This document shows, piece after piece, positions 1 to 17,896 of a stretch of DNA of 64,000 nucleotides; within the stretch, counting starts at the first letter, position 1; every line of letters starts with the position of its first letter. The notes beneath the pieces were generated by a model. The model made no database searches and was not told the DNA's origin. It was given only the letters and a program-made list of their open reading frames with translations. This DNA comes from Amia ocellicauda (lineage: Eukaryota > Chordata > Actinopteri > Amiiformes > Amiidae), in the NCBI RefSeq assembly GCF_036373705.1, contig NC_089866.1, positions 8,199,501 to 8,263,500 of the forward strand. Direction: 5' to 3'. Both the position numbers and the translations under genes were made by a program.

Positions 1-609
1 ACTGACATACCTGCAGTCAATACACCACATGAACGCATTCAACTGGATTTGTTCTCTGAGGCAGAGCTATACGCTGTGCAGAGAGTGGTTTTACTTACAT
101 GCCAGGGAAATGAGCCCAATCGACACATGGCAAAGAAAGACGCCTGGAAAGAGGCTGACAGACCGTCCCTGCTCGCAGCGCATGCGTCTGACTTATCTTC
201 GGTCTGCTCGGGAGCATTCATGGCTTTGGCAAATACTATATACACTTTCTCTTGACGTGGATGTACACACTCAGCACATTTTAAAACATTACAAACGGAG
301 CGACTCTAAATCCGAGAAAATACATACTGAATCCCATGCTTGCATGTATTCATAGTAGTGCACAGTTTCCGATCCACCCATAAGCCATTGCGGCGTGCGT
401 TGGGTTGCAGCATTGCGCTGGTTAATGTAGTTTTAACAGAAGTGCTGTCCAATTCTGTAAACGTAAGGATTTTAATTTTGTTACTTACTACTTATTTTAT
501 ATATATTTTTAAACTGTTTAGCTTTGCCTTTTTAATTTTTTTTATACTAAATAGATGTTTCTGTTTACCAAAAATAGTTCTCATTTTCCCCAGTAAAATA
601 CTTAATGAG

Positions 610-624
610 CCACCAGGCGGCGCC
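610..624 (+). promoter_or_regulatory. CTCF-like binding site
   Basis: CCACCAGGCGGCGCC differs from the classical core CCACCAGGGGGCGC at one position. This is a motif match only; occupancy is inferred. It lies about 2.2 kb upstream of the pigq coding start. Confidence 0.45.
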
Positions 625-940
625 AAATACACGTTGTTCTCACTAAAAGAACAATTCAACCTTTAATATATTCCCACCCTTGCAAAGTGTATATCGTTGT
701 TGTTTGCTGTTTGAGTGTAAGAGTAACATGTACATGCAATTGGAGGATACTTCCATATTCTACTTCATATCAGTTGAGGGACAGTTGGGTTGTTGTTTAG
801 TGACACACAGTCTTGGTGCCCAGAATGAATGTGTGCTCCTGTTTGAAGCTGATAAGATTATCCTAATGGAAAGCTGTGGGAATACACCCATACAGTGGAA
901 GATGTGTGTGTGTGTGTTTTTACTTTAAGTTTGGAAGACA

Positions 941-944
941 ATTA

Positions 945-1033
<89 letters not shown>

Positions 1034-1043
1034 GGTGGTGGTG
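941..1043. repeat. Compound TTA/GTA/GTG triplet microsatellite
   Basis: A run of TTA units passes without a break into about 18 GTA units and then GTG units, with scattered GTA/GCA triplets continuing to about 1110. The stepwise change of one base per unit suggests serial mutation of one ancestral array. Confidence 0.9.
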
Positions 1044-1309
1044 TAGTGGTAGTAGCAGCAGTTGTATTACTGTCTCAGTATAGTAATACTCAAGTAGCAG
1101 TAGTAGCAGCAGTAGTATTGGTTTTATTAGTCTCAGTATATTAATGCTCAATATTCAATATATATTTGTAATATAAATCAAGCCTAATTTCACAATCAAT
1201 TTTTAAGGGACAGATGCATGTTTAGGGTAGCCTGATCATTTCCCATAATAAACAAGCAATGCAATAACCCTTAACCCCTTGGCAGGGCAATATATATTGA
1301 CACAAAACA

Positions 1310-1488
1310 ATGAAAGGCTATCTTTTAAGCACAGTTGCTTGTCTTGTCCTCTGTTATCGGGTCCTGCAATGTGGGGCACTGCCAGCCCGCGCTTTTTCTT
1401 GCTCAGTCACTCATAAGAGCCCTCGCCCTCCCATTGCCTCCCACTGCGCTAGAGACAGACTGATGCACAGCACTGCACATCTGCCTGG
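1310..1488 (+). other. Possible orphan first coding exon
   Basis: An ATG at 1310 opens 59 codons. They start with a hydrophobic, signal-peptide-like stretch (MKGYLLSTVACLVLCYRVL) and end at a good donor, CTGG|GTGAGT, at 1488/1489. Splicing to the pigq exon at 2791 would not keep the pigq frame, and no other partner exon is visible. I do not recognise the peptide. A chance open frame is equally likely. Confidence 0.15.
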
Positions 1489-2219
1489 GTGAGTACAGGA
1501 CCTTTACACTGCCACACTGTGTTTCCTTCTAATCTTTTTTATTTGTATACCTTAGTCAAACTATAGGCCACCATATTCATTCAACTTTAATTCTGTGTTT
1601 AGTTAATAATAATGATAATAATCAGAAGAAGAAGAAGAATGAATATATACATACAAATAAATTCATACTTTAGAATACAGAAAAGCATTGTGGAATAAAG
1701 GCATATTTGTCAGGAAAATGGTAACAGGCATAGTAACAGGCTTTAGCATTATAAGCATATCCACCGTGAACAGTTAGGAAACAGAATTGTATTCATGTTT
1801 TGAATGTCTAAGAGGCATTTATCTCCTGGGTGCATTGATATAATATGACTTAATCCGTGTAATAATACCGCCTTTATATCTATCCGGAACCACCTTAAGA
1901 GGAACAAAATGCACGGACAATATATCCGCTGCGCACCGGGGCAGCACGGGATTAATTCCGCGACGGACAGCTCTGAAGCCACAGCAAACACGGCCGTTTA
2001 CAGTACACAGAATTAGACTGCATTTACTCAAGTGCATCTTCATTGAGGATTTGAAATACCCAGAGACACGGACACCTCTTCCCACAGCACGGCACCAGGG
2101 TTAGGTTGTCAGTAAAACAAGTTTCAGAAGGTCAATAAGCCATCATATGGTTATTATTTTATGTAATGACCGCTTTTAATTAAACCTATCCGTGGCCTAA
2201 TGTTTAAGTATTCTTTGGA

Positions 2220-2330
2220 GAGTAGGGTTGGTAACATGACGTGCAGTGGCTGCATCCACTAAAACGAAACAAAGTAACAAGGTAGGTTTTATTACGTTGC
2301 GCTCAGTGTGTCGTGAGCATGCGCGGCTTT
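2220..2330 (+). promoter_or_regulatory. Candidate pigq promoter or leader exon
   Basis: The stretch has an NRF1-like GCATGCGC at 2317-2324 and a strong donor-like AACAAG|GTAGGT at 2281/2282. The pigq start exon carries an acceptor (CCTGTGCGTCAG ending at 2790), so an untranslated upstream exon is expected; this is the nearest plausible place for it. The transcription start is not determined. Confidence 0.3.
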
Positions 2331-2835
2331 GCTGTGTTTGGACGGGTGTTGCGCACTGCTGTGATGGGGTGTTTAAACCCAGTCTGGCTGCTGGTTCAAG
2401 ACAAACCCGTTCATGCCCAGGGTGGTGTTGGTTGCTGTAGAAATGCCCGCTGGGTCAAGGGCAGACGAGTGAGAAAGCACTGAGTTACTACTGTGTGTGC
2501 TAATAACTGAGTCTTAACTTGCTTTGCCTGCTCATTGTTTTTATTGTATTTGGTCTGGACTGAACTATTTTTATTACTGTCTATAGTTGTCATGTTTGTT
2601 GTTGTAACTGTTTTTGGCTGAGTGTTGTAGCAGTGGTTTAACAGCGTGAATCAGTTAACACCATTTAACTGAAATGTTATTTTGTGTTTTGATGAATACC
2701 TCATGTTTATGGTGAACATTAAATGGAAGTGGTGTTAGACTGTAATTGCTTTATCTGTGCATCACGCTGTGTGTTTTTCCTGTGCGTCAGGGTTTCGGCT
2801 GCAGTAGTTCCTCCGCTCCGGCGCGCTCGCCCATC

Positions 2836-7475
<4,640 letters not shown>

Positions 7476-8815
7476 GCCGCTGGGGGGGAGGCCGGAGGTG
7501 CAGAAGGACCATGCGGCACGTGCTGTGCTCACAAGCGGGCAGAGCTGACAACTGCCAACAAAATGCTAAAAAGAACTGAGAAACAAAAGAATGTCTAACC
7601 CAGCAAAGACTGTTAAGCTCAGAAGAGAGAGATCTCTGTTGATTCAGAGTCATGTGAGAGCTAGAGATCTTTCCCATTCGTAACTCACGTGTAGCAGTAG
7701 AAATGTCCCTGGCGCCGTGTTGAAAAACGTCCCTGTTTACTAAACCAGCGTGTAGAAGTGATCGAGGACGAGTCGCGATCGCTTTTTCTGTAGAGAGCCA
7801 GAACATTTCTCTTGCTTTGTGTCCAGAATGTGCAGCGCTGAGCTGTACACAAGAACTGCACTACTTTGGTATATTTTAACACTTGAATGACATTTACATT
7901 TTAATTAAATTGAGAGGTTTATTTAATAGTATTGAACAGGGTCTTTAGATAATAAATGAATGAATTAATCAGTATCACTCCATTCCTTCAGTATTTATTT
8001 AGAATAGATGAGTAGATGGTTTCACTACTGATTTAAGAAGCAGCCAGCATTGTTACTAAATAGGGGGCATCACATCGATAATACTGAACACGATGAGCCA
8101 CTATTAATGTAGGTGTAAAGTTTAACTAGCTGATTTTATTTTGCACTAGGATTAATTGGGTTTCTCTTTCCCACTCTGTGGATTCCCTGTGGGCCAGTCG
8201 TGTTTTTTCAGGTGTAGCCCCCTATGCGCCGGTGCTTGGCTGAGCTCAGGGATATCTAGGTGTTGGCGAATACACTAATGAGCCCCAGCTGTGGCTGATC
8301 CCGGCAGAGTATATAGATCAGTCATCTCAGTCCTGCTGTTTTTTTTAGCTGACCATGTTTCAGAGTTATTCTCCGATTGCTCTAAATGGGTGCAAATCCA
8401 TCATTTGTCGTTAGCATTCCAAGCACAGCTTAAATGTCTGTTGCATTTGTATTTGAAAAGCATTGACCTGCTTTTTTTTTTTTTTATCCCCTCTGTGAGT
8501 GCTCGCTTCCACTCTCCCTGTCAAGCTGAGTTAATTCCAGTTCCCAGCTCCCGATAAGGAGATTTATATATACCAAATCGCATATTATATTTTACCGAGT
8601 TGTGTCGATCCAAGGTAGGCGCTGTAAATTCAAGACGGAAAGGATGTCTGGAATTTACTGTCCCTATTCCGAATTCGCCGTGCATTCCTAGGGGCCTGTG
8701 AGTGATTTTACATAAAATTAATTTAATGCTACTTTGGTTTGTGTTCATTTTAAATTGTTTGTTGTCAATCCTGCTACTTTTCCACTCTTGAGAATAAAAA
8801 ACACTTGATGGTATG
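7476..8815 (+). other. pigq 3' untranslated region (inferred)
   Basis: The region runs from the stop codon to a polyadenylation signal. AATAAA occurs at 7951-7956 and again at 8793-8798. Either could end the message; the later one gives a 1.3 kb tail. A T-run lies at 8470-8486. Confidence 0.5.
8793..8798 (+). terminator. Candidate pigq polyadenylation signal
   Basis: This is the canonical hexamer AATAAA. An earlier AATAAA at 7951-7956 may be used instead. Confidence 0.45.
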
Positions 8816-9394
8816 AGTGTTGTGCCAGCGTCTATTCTGAATGTTTACTGTCACTGTGGCCGTGCTGTATTTTAAATTATGCCAGCTTTATGGCACACCT
8901 ACGGTACGTTTGAAATATTTCTTCCTCTCTAAAGCAACACCGTGTTATTAATGTAAAATATCCCAGTGTTTTTTTGAATAGAGGTAACATGGGGTGTGTT
9001 TGCTTGGATCACAGAGCGAGTGTGGGAGCTGGTTAAAAATGGGGAGGTGGCCCTGACACTATAAATAGCCCTTGGGGAATGTAAACAGACAAGACTTTCT
9101 ACCTGAGAGAAGAGGCATCATAAATATTCACACTTCAGTACAATTGATGTGGTATTGTTGTGTTTAGTGACGTATATTTGTAAACATGGCGTTTTAACCT
9201 GGAATTGTAACTTAAATACATTTCAGTGCTTTTCACCAATGCTGACCTCTCTTTTTAATTTTAAAGTATTTCTTGTAAGCTATACTGCAGTGCCTATTAT
9301 CACCACTGTCTCGAAGGTTTATTCAACACAGCAGACGCTTAATATGAGTGAAATTGCCACAAAACTCTCTTGAATACGTAGAGTATGTCTCATT

Positions 9395-9410
9395 CAGCCC
9401 CCTGGCGGTG
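9395..9410 (-). promoter_or_regulatory. CTCF-like site
   Basis: On the minus strand the sequence reads CACCGCCAGGGGGCTG, which matches 12 of 14 positions of the degenerate CTCF core. Binding is inferred only. Confidence 0.3.
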
Positions 9411-12400
9411 TCTGGCATGAGGAACAAACCAGACCGTCTATGGAAGTGAAAAATGGAGCGAGCAATCCTAAATATTGTGGGCTCTCACATGAAGCATATA
9501 CAAGCGAACTGCATGTCTCTAAATATATAAATGTCTCCCCAATTTAGGCCATTGCCTGCATCTGTCTGTGTGTCTGTGCCTGTGTGGTTTCCCAACGACC
9601 CTCCCCAGCATGCAGCCTTTCCCTTTATTTCCAATCGCAGTCTCTGAAGGAAAGCACCACCTGAACTCTTGCCGAGAGGCTTAGCTCAGCCTTCCCTCGC
9701 CGCGGCCCCAGCTGCTCACACCGGCAGCTCGGAGATTGCTCTCAGCATGGAAGTGTGAGATGAGCCGCACAATATTAGCACCGACCCCGAGGTTACGCAC
9801 CACAGGATCTGCTGCTGGGACCAGTAGATAGTATTTTCATATATGGGTTGCTGATTTTTAAAATGTATTGCCGCCTTATTTGATGAAAGCGCTTTCACGC
9901 GTCGAGAGGCACGCATGTACAGGCAGCCCGGGTCAAACAACACACAGTGCCGGCAGCATGGCGGATCCGATTAGTTGTGTGGTTTCAACCTTGAAAAGAG
10001 CCGCTATGCTCAGGGCTTATTTTCACAGCAGCTTCTCGGAGACATACACCACCCTGACTATAAACACGAGCTGTGCGTTTATCACTGCAGGCCGAGACAG
10101 CCGAGACATTTCACTCAATACCTTCAAGCCAGTGTTATTTTTTGGTTTCAAAAAAGGAAAAAAAACAAAAACACAACTGATTAATGAGTTAATTACTAAA
10201 AGCGGGACACCCCCTGATGTAGCTTATGACTTCCCTCCAACGCTGCCAGTGTGAGCGGGGTGCCCAGAGCTGTGGTTCCCCTTCGCCTCTCCAGGTTTCA
10301 CCGCTGCCTTTGTCTGAAGGAGAGAGAGGGATAATGAGCTGTAATGGCCTGATGTTTGTGGCACGGGAGTCGGGAGGTGGGGGTAGGAGGTTGTAATTGA
10401 TCCTGCCTAGCCACAGCGCTTCATAACCTGTGGGGTGCGTGTTTTGTTTGTGTGAGGCTCTGGGGTGGCTCGGAGCCCTCTGTTAGGTCCAGATGGTGTC
10501 CCCTCCCGAGAGACCTCCGCATTGCTTTAATCTGAACGGGTAGACAAAGGAAAACGCGCATTTGCATTTTAATCTATTCCATTTTTTCCCCTTCTCATCC
10601 CCCTCCAGCCTCTGCTAGCTAAGTGCTTATCCTCACTCCCGTTATGCTGTCTGTTAACCCTTTTTTGCGGCAGTAAGAGAGATAATGTCAAAGCAAAGAT
10701 ATCAATAGAGTACATTTGAAAATCACAACTGCTGGCAGGAAAGGCATTCATGTCGGGCCCCAGAACCTGGTGACACATCCGTAATCCCCCATGTTCACAC
10801 ACCCTGTCATCATTCTGCATCGCTGCCAGCGAGGAAGAATTGAAATGTCAGCAGGTGATTAGCGAAGTGCGAGGCAGTGGAGCACAAATGCTCAGAACCG
10901 CGAGGATGAAGTCTCTCTGCTCTGTGACAGATTAATCAACACCAGGCTGGAGCCAAGAAGGTTTCTCCTTTTTTTAAATGCTCAACTTGCAAAAGAGCCT
11001 CTCTCGTTCTACCTATCTCTAAAAGAAGTCCCTGCCCACAGCTCCCCACTCGATGCGATTTTAATGGTGACCTTATTTTACCCATTTTCAGAAATCGTTT
11101 ATTTATAGATTGATAGCTAGTTGCATTCTAGGTAGTGAGCGTTTCTATGAGAGATTACTGATTCAAATAAATTTAAAAACTATCCAGAAAAGTGCATTCT
11201 GAATGTGTTGAGCTGATCAACCATAACTTAGAGCACATATTTCAATTATTATGGTTGGGATGGGATGGGTGCATTGAAAATTATTGATGTTTGGTAGGTG
11301 TTCTTGCCACATGAGAAGGTAGACATTTGTAAATTGTAGTCTTTGTAATATCAACTATAGCGTAATGAATAATAATCATAACAGTAGAATCCATTGCCTA
11401 ACAGGTTAAACAGGTTTATCAATCCAGCTTTGTTCTTCACACAGAAAAAAAAGTGGCAACCATTCTGCAAGGCAGCAAATAATATGCATTCCAACTTAAA
11501 CCCTATGGTTGTGGTGGAAAACTTTCAAGAGTCTTGGTTTTCTTTTTACTGAAGGAAAATTGAAGAGGTTTCACACTCTACAGGGTGATGAATTAAATCA
11601 TGATGTTTTTCCTACATATCCAGGGAGTTCAGAAGTTACATTTAAATGAAGCTGTTATTGACAGTACCTAAAAGATTAGGGTACAGCTAAGGCATGCATG
11701 GGAAATTATGGGATTCAAATTGGAGTGCTGTGTTTTCATTACCCTTGGCAGTTTCTGTTTCTCGCTTGAGGAGCGTGGCAAACTGAGTGCGTCCCTCAGT
11801 CGAAAACCAAAAACAAGCAAATAAATCCAGTACCGGAGCCTCCTGAAACTGCTGATTCTTAGGGAGTTATCTGTGTAGAAGCTGTACGGTCATGCAGGGC
11901 GTTTTTAATGGGCGGAAGTGAGGTTGGAGAGGAGCAGATAGATACAGTTCCAAGACCAGGCCGGGAGGAAGCGCGGGGGCGGGCGGGACAGGAAGGGCGA
12001 TGAGCACGAGTCGGACAGAGAGGGGTTTAAGTGCAATCGATAAGCGAGGAGGACAGGAATGCATTAACTAAAATCAATGTATAGGGCCAGTTCAGTTTAT
12101 ACGTCAGAATGAAGAAGATGGAAGCTAGAAAACAGACCACCTAAGTAAAGTGATACATTAAGCTAGTGTTGTATACATTCAGATTTTACTGAAAGTGCCA
12201 AAGTTTACGAACGACTAGTATGTCATTTCACTACTCCATCTTTCCATTTGGTGGTCATATCCCACAGGACCAAAGCATTGTCCAAAATACCTATTGTAAA
12301 ATGTCTAAACATGACACATCGTTCTGCTGATGTACTGTACTTCCTTTTCCATGTTGTTGTTATCGTTGTTAATTCGGCTTGTCTTGTGTGGGAAGAGGGA

Positions 12401-13906
12401 TTTTCTGATAAGCACATTGGGTAATGCACTGGTATTCGAATCCTTTCATTTTTTTATCCATCTCCAGAAGAATTCAAGTCGTGAGTGATGACTATCTGAA
12501 GGCATGGAGACGTGGAGACGGGGGTTCTGTCTGCACAAGGCCATGGAACAGTGAAACTAGTGTCTCTTCATAGGCGTGTTACAGGCAAGTCTGCACATGT
12601 TTGCAGCGTGGCTGGGAATGGATGCCACATGACTGCCATCACTTTCAAGCTCTGACTTCTGAAGGCGGTTTACACTGATAGCAGTGGTGGTGATGCAATT
12701 TTACCGTAACAGGTGGCCATGGATGGCATAGTTAATCTTTCCTAAGTGCAACTGCTCTGAAATATAGGCATGATATTCTTCTGCCCATCATTTCACCCAA
12801 GTTCTGTAGTACAGGTTAGTAAAGGTATGGTTAACCAACAGGAAACCACAACAAACTATGTGCAAAACTTGGTACCCTTGCATAGGGGCCTTTATTTTGT
12901 TATTTTCTGTGTGTGCGTTTAGTTGAAAAAAGACTATGTGGAGTTGCAGATCACCATAAAAATAAATAAATACGAATAACAAACCAAGCAGCTCTAAAAA
13001 TAATTTGCACAACTGTGGGAATCCATCATTTTGGCTAGCGGTCCTGTGGTTTATAGTAACCTGTCTCAATATGTCAGGCTAACAATGTTATTTATTAGAC
13101 CAACTCTGTGGCCTCTTAATGAAATTTGGATGTTGATGTATCCTGCCTGTGGGGTTTTGTGGGGAGTTATTTGTCAATATTATTTGCCTTCTACTTAGGC
13201 AATTAAAGCTCAGGATTAAGATAGCTTTGCAAGATACAATCCCCAAAGCAAGAGTCTTTTTATGTGAAAACTCCATTATTGTTGAAAGGTTACTATTGAT
13301 CAGAGCCTGGTGTACCAATCATGTTTGGGACGACTGTGCATCCATCTCCCGCTTTCCTGCTGAGGTCTCTCAATTACAGTACTATGTGTACATTATGTGT
13401 ACATTATATTATTGAACTGCATGTACTTTATCTTTTTTGTTGTTGTACAACTGTTTAGATATATGTGCATTCTCTTTTTTTCTTAGTAAATTAATTTAAT
13501 GTGATTTTCCATTTTGTGGTATTGTGTGATTAAGATTATGTTCCCAGATTTATCCATTTGCTAAGGTTTGTGAATGATTAGTCCACCACACACAAATACA
13601 CCAAGCAAGAGCTGGGTTATAAAAAAGGCAGGGGGCAGGGGAAAGCATGTCATTTTCATTTATGTACTTGTTTTTCTACTGCAGACTACAGGAGCATCCT
13701 TATGTTATACTATGTGCTCTGGAGACATTTTCTATTCACAGTGTGGTTGATGTAAACATTGTTATGTCAGTCATTTTAAGCACAAGCCTGTAGGGAATCC
13801 CTTTGAAGGCAACTCTCTGTTCTCATCACCAGTAAATGCTAGTAATTTTTACAGTTTACAGATTCACTAAATTGCATTTCAGACTCCAGTGCTCATGCAG
13901 TAGTGT

Positions 13907-13929
13907 ACACACACACACACACACACACA
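13907..13929. repeat. (AC)n microsatellite
   Basis: About 11 AC units occur in the pigq-rab40c spacer. Confidence 0.9.
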
Positions 13930-15504
13930 TACATAAATGTAGTTATCCACACTCTTAATTTGAAATCGTGTTGTCTGGTTTTATAGGTATTGATCCATTT
14001 TACTGCACTGATTTACCACTTATATTTTTTCAGTGTGTTGTGTACTGTTTCACCCTAGACTTTTTTTTAAAGAAGCCATTTGACAGATCTACATGAAGAG
14101 AGATCAATGGATAATTTATTAAAGAATACTTTTTAACAAACAATATTTTTAAACTAAATCAATCAGCCTAACAAGGTGTGAAGGCTTTCAACTACAATTG
14201 GAGATTGCAGATTGGAGATAGGGCGGGTGGGCATCTCTCGAAAGAACACAATCCCACAAAGGATATATTTTCAAACCCAACCCCAGCAATCAACTCGACA
14301 CACTCATCTGAGCCCATAAACATCGCCAGTTCATTTCCTTTGCATATGAAAGAAGCACCTAACACTGTCGTGGTACAGGACTGATTGGCGGTGCATTGAT
14401 ATTCCTGCCGCTCTGTCTAATTGTCTGAGGAGCTGCAGGGTTCCATCTTTCAACAACTCATCCATTATTCACAAAGAGAATTGGAGAGCGCTGGTCGGGG
14501 GATCAGGAGAGAGCTTGCTGAGACGGCAGAGCCCCGGGATGGGATGCAGTCTCCACGGAGAGCCAGGAGAAACCTTTCATTGACTGCCCCGCTGTCCGCT
14601 GATTTCATCGGAGATCATAGAACTAAAGTGTTCAGTTGTAGTGTTCTCAAATAACTCAGTGCTTTAGGGAGAGGGAGGAGGTTGGTAGCTTTCTGGTAAG
14701 ATTTCTCAGAGTTATTGGTTATTGCTATGCAGCTTCAGTATCCTTGAGAGTATTTTATGTTTCTTGCATGAGTGAAAGCAGAAATTGTTGTCAGTTAATA
14801 AAATGACTCCCAAATGGTGTCAGAAAGCTTGGAGATGACTTTAGCACATGATCTGAACTTTCAGTAGCCTATTTCAGTAGAATATTTTACTTATTATTGT
14901 ACAAACACAGTTTACTCACATTGACACTAAAAACACTACATTACACCAACTCATAAAAAGATAAAAATGTACTGACTTCTTTAGCAGGAGAGGCCAACCA
15001 CGGAATGAAGTAAACTGATTGTGGTCTGTCCAGCACAAACAGTGTCCAGTTTGGTCTGTTGGCCACATGCGTTTATTTATACAAAGGTAATTTTACAGTG
15101 ATTAGAAACCACTGTCTGCCATTATATTTACAAGCATGGTCATTTGAACAAAATGGATAGACAGGCTATATATTAGTATATCAAGATTAAAGCACATTCA
15201 AGTAATATTTGTTTTTTGTGTTACAGCAATTAAGTTATCATATAAAGTCCCACCTTCGCTGACCTTGCACAGAACCATTATTGGGTTCTTAAACAAGACC
15301 TAGATTAATCTGATCTCTGGACAATCTCAGCATGGGCCATCTTTCAGCATGCCTGGGGCACATCTATTGACAGCATTCATTATTGATTGGGCAAATGTAC
15401 AGTTTAACAAATTCATAGGACACAACATAAATAATTCAAATATAAGCTAAGCTATGTAAGATACAGTAAATTCAAATTGAAGATGTAAATGGGTTTATTT
15501 TTAA

Positions 15505-15540
15505 GGGCAGCATAATGGCACAATGGTTATACGCTGGAAT
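15505..15540 (+). mobile_element. Possible tRNA-derived SINE head fragment
   Basis: GGCAGCATAATGGCACAATGG followed by TTATACGCTGG resembles the 5' end of common fish SINEs, whose A-box region reads like GGCRGCAYGGTGGYGCAGTGGTTAGC. No B box or tail follows, so at most a 5' fragment remains. Confidence 0.25.
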
Positions 15541-16259
15541 GGATTTAGTTAACTTAAATGATAATGATAAAAGCATGTACAATTTTAACAACCCGTCCTA
15601 CAATAAGCAGCCTACAATTCTAGTTTAATGACGTTACATACTGGTCTGCATGCATTCCTATGCATTCTTTCTGTCTTTGCTTTTAATGTATGTTTTTTGT
15701 TTAAATGTCTGAAATGTGTAATCACCCCTGGTTCCATTTAATGGATTAAGTAATTCCCTTTCTGAACATGAGTACATGCATGTCATTATAGAACAAATAA
15801 TCCACAACCTTACAATTGCTCCTGTGGGGTTGATAAGGCAGTTTCTATTCAAATTCACAAACACAGTCTCAGTGGGAACTGGAATCCCTTCAGGCAACAA
15901 TGGCACACATGCATAAGACATGAGCTAACCTTGACAGCCTTATTTGTTCTTTTTTAATGTGATTCAAGCAAAGAAGATATTATTTTAAAAATAATAACAA
16001 CAACAACAACAACATTGGTTTCAGTGATAAATAATCAGATAAACTACACCCACAATGTGATGCATTTTTAAATCCACACTTTTGTTTTGGTTACAGATTT
16101 TGTTGCATGGGATAAAAATGCCACTACTGGTGCCATTGCTAGTGTTTGCCACATATTAACACAATGCAACCCTGGGCATAACAATAAATACAGTTCAACC
16201 TGGGTGCAGGCGTTGCTGGGTTCAGGTGATTGATGGCACACTAGGCCTATGGCGTGGGT

Positions 16260-17340
16260 TGTCGTACCCCTGTTAGCCAATGCCAAAGCAGCTGGGGGCG
16301 GGGTCTGCGTGTGGAGGCGGGCTGTGATCAGACCCAGACTGTGGCAGTGACAGGAGATGGCTGGTGCGGAGCCGTGTTGAGACGAGGAAAGTGGATCGTG
16401 TAATACATTCGTGTGCATTTGGAAGTGATTGTTCCTTTGAAGACCTTATTTGAGTCCATTTTACACCGTATCGGACAGAAGAGACGGGTCCCCGGCGAGT
16501 TGGTTTGAATGAAAGGAGTTCCCGAGTGTTGCAGCCGAAGGCCTGGACGCAGACCTCGGTGTGGAAGTAAGGACGGATGCCGGGTAGCGAGTGCATGTGA
16601 GCGGCGAGAGCAGCCACGTTTAAGGCTTCAGTCTTTTTCTTTGGATCGAAGTGGTGCGTGATAAGGTGTGCTGAAAAAGCGACTGGAAACCAAATCAGCG
16701 AGGCAAAGTATTTATTTTATTGACGTTTTGGGTTCATTTGGTTTTGTTTTCTTGGTTTTTGATGCATTATTATATGATTATTGCCCAGGTAGTCAGCTAT
16801 TACTAGTCGCAGCAGTATTGCTGTGGTAGTCTTCCTTGACTAGCCAATTCAGCGTCACACGGGATGATTAACGTGTGTAATTATCTGTTGTTTTACACAG
16901 GAGATAAATAAACAACAAAAGAGATCTGCATATTCAGCCTTTCAACACGAGGGCGTCATTTCTCGGCTGCTACACTGTGATCTGCGATGCTTTTCCCTCT
17001 AACGATTGCGGCCCTTTTTCCTACCCAGATCGGACACCAACATTTTCTCTGCTGTTGATGGCGAGCTGTCTTGAAACATTTCCTCTTGAAAGACTTTCGT
17101 TGTGGACACTTTAACCCCAGACTGAGAACAATGCAGCCTTAGACCCAGCCAAAGCATCCGCGCATCATCGCAAAAACAAAGATGTGTTTTTCTCCTGTAG
17201 GGAGGGGGCCACTGTTGGACTGCAGTCTGCATTTCATATCCAGGTTTTTCGTTAAGCGGCAATTATGTATTTTTAATGGAAGGTCTGCTCAAATCTAACT
17301 ATTTTTAACAGATGGTGAGCTTCTGGGAGGGGTTACACAT
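16260..17340 (+). promoter_or_regulatory. Candidate rab40c promoter and leader region
   Basis: A GC-rich patch at 16290-16620 contains the GC-box-like GGGGGCGGGGTC near 16294 and several CpG dinucleotides. It is the first promoter-like sequence upstream of the rab40c coding exon at 17897. A leader exon is expected from the human gene; its exact borders are not clear. Confidence 0.35.
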
Positions 17341-17896
17341 TTGTTCCACATTAAAAACCAGTTTGCTGGTTATTTGCTAGTGGCAGGAGCAGTTGGCCTC
17401 GCATCAGAAGATAAATACATTATATTTGCTTAAATATATTAAGTGACTTGGCATGCAATACAGAAGTTGATTGCTTCTGGTTTGCCCTTTTTTTTCCCCC
17501 TCCAAAAGGTATTTCACCCTTGGTAATCATCTCAGATTTTATAAGGTCAGGGGAAAAAGAGATTTCCATCATTAAAGTTTCCTCTCTTATGTCTACTATA
17601 CTGAGTTGGAAGCCAAGGTCTTGACAGGTATCCAAAGGCTTCATTTTTGTGAAAGTTGTTGCACTTTTCCTGACTTGACTTTTCCATTATCCTGCACTTC
17701 TGTGGATGTACTCAAGAGGACACTTCAGACTTGCAATAAACTTGGACCATTACTGGGTAGCTGCAGTTGGGGGTGAATGCAGTGAAGTTGGCTGACTTTT
17801 GCTCTGCAACTGGACCAAGAGCCACGTGCTACCAGGAGAGATCTTTAGGGTTGCACCCAGGTCTCCAGGCTCGGCTTGGCACCAATGAGAGGCAGG

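Larger units (their letters stand above)
1..2245. other. Upstream flank of pigq, no supported gene
   Basis: No open frame here resembles a protein I recognise. The stretch holds an NRF1-like GCGCATGCGT at 178-187, a CTCF-like site at 610-624, a compound triplet microsatellite at 941-1043 and an orphan exon-like frame at 1310-1488. A moderately CpG-containing patch lies at 1900-2085. The remainder is AT-rich and unremarkable. Confidence 0.6.
8816..16200. other. Intergenic spacer between pigq and rab40c
   Basis: No supported gene is present. Open frames such as 9868-10254 show no recognisable domain. A CTCF-like site lies at 9395-9410, a POU octamer ATTTGCAT near 10559, an (AC)n repeat at 13907-13929, a SINE-head-like fragment near 15507 and an (ACA)n run near 15990-16013. 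Human 16p13.3 has no additional gene between these two that I can identify here. Confidence 0.65.

Noticed and set aside
9868-10254. 128-codon plus-strand open frame in the pigq-rab40c spacer
   Set aside because: No recognisable domain and a low-complexity Lys-rich stretch; nothing beyond an open frame supports it.
8816-16200. A gene such as NHLRC4 between pigq and rab40c
   Set aside because: No long intronless frame or NHL-like repeats were found in the spacer.
16068-16617. Minus-strand frames over the GC-rich rab40c promoter patch
   Set aside because: No family similarity; the patch is better explained as promoter or leader.
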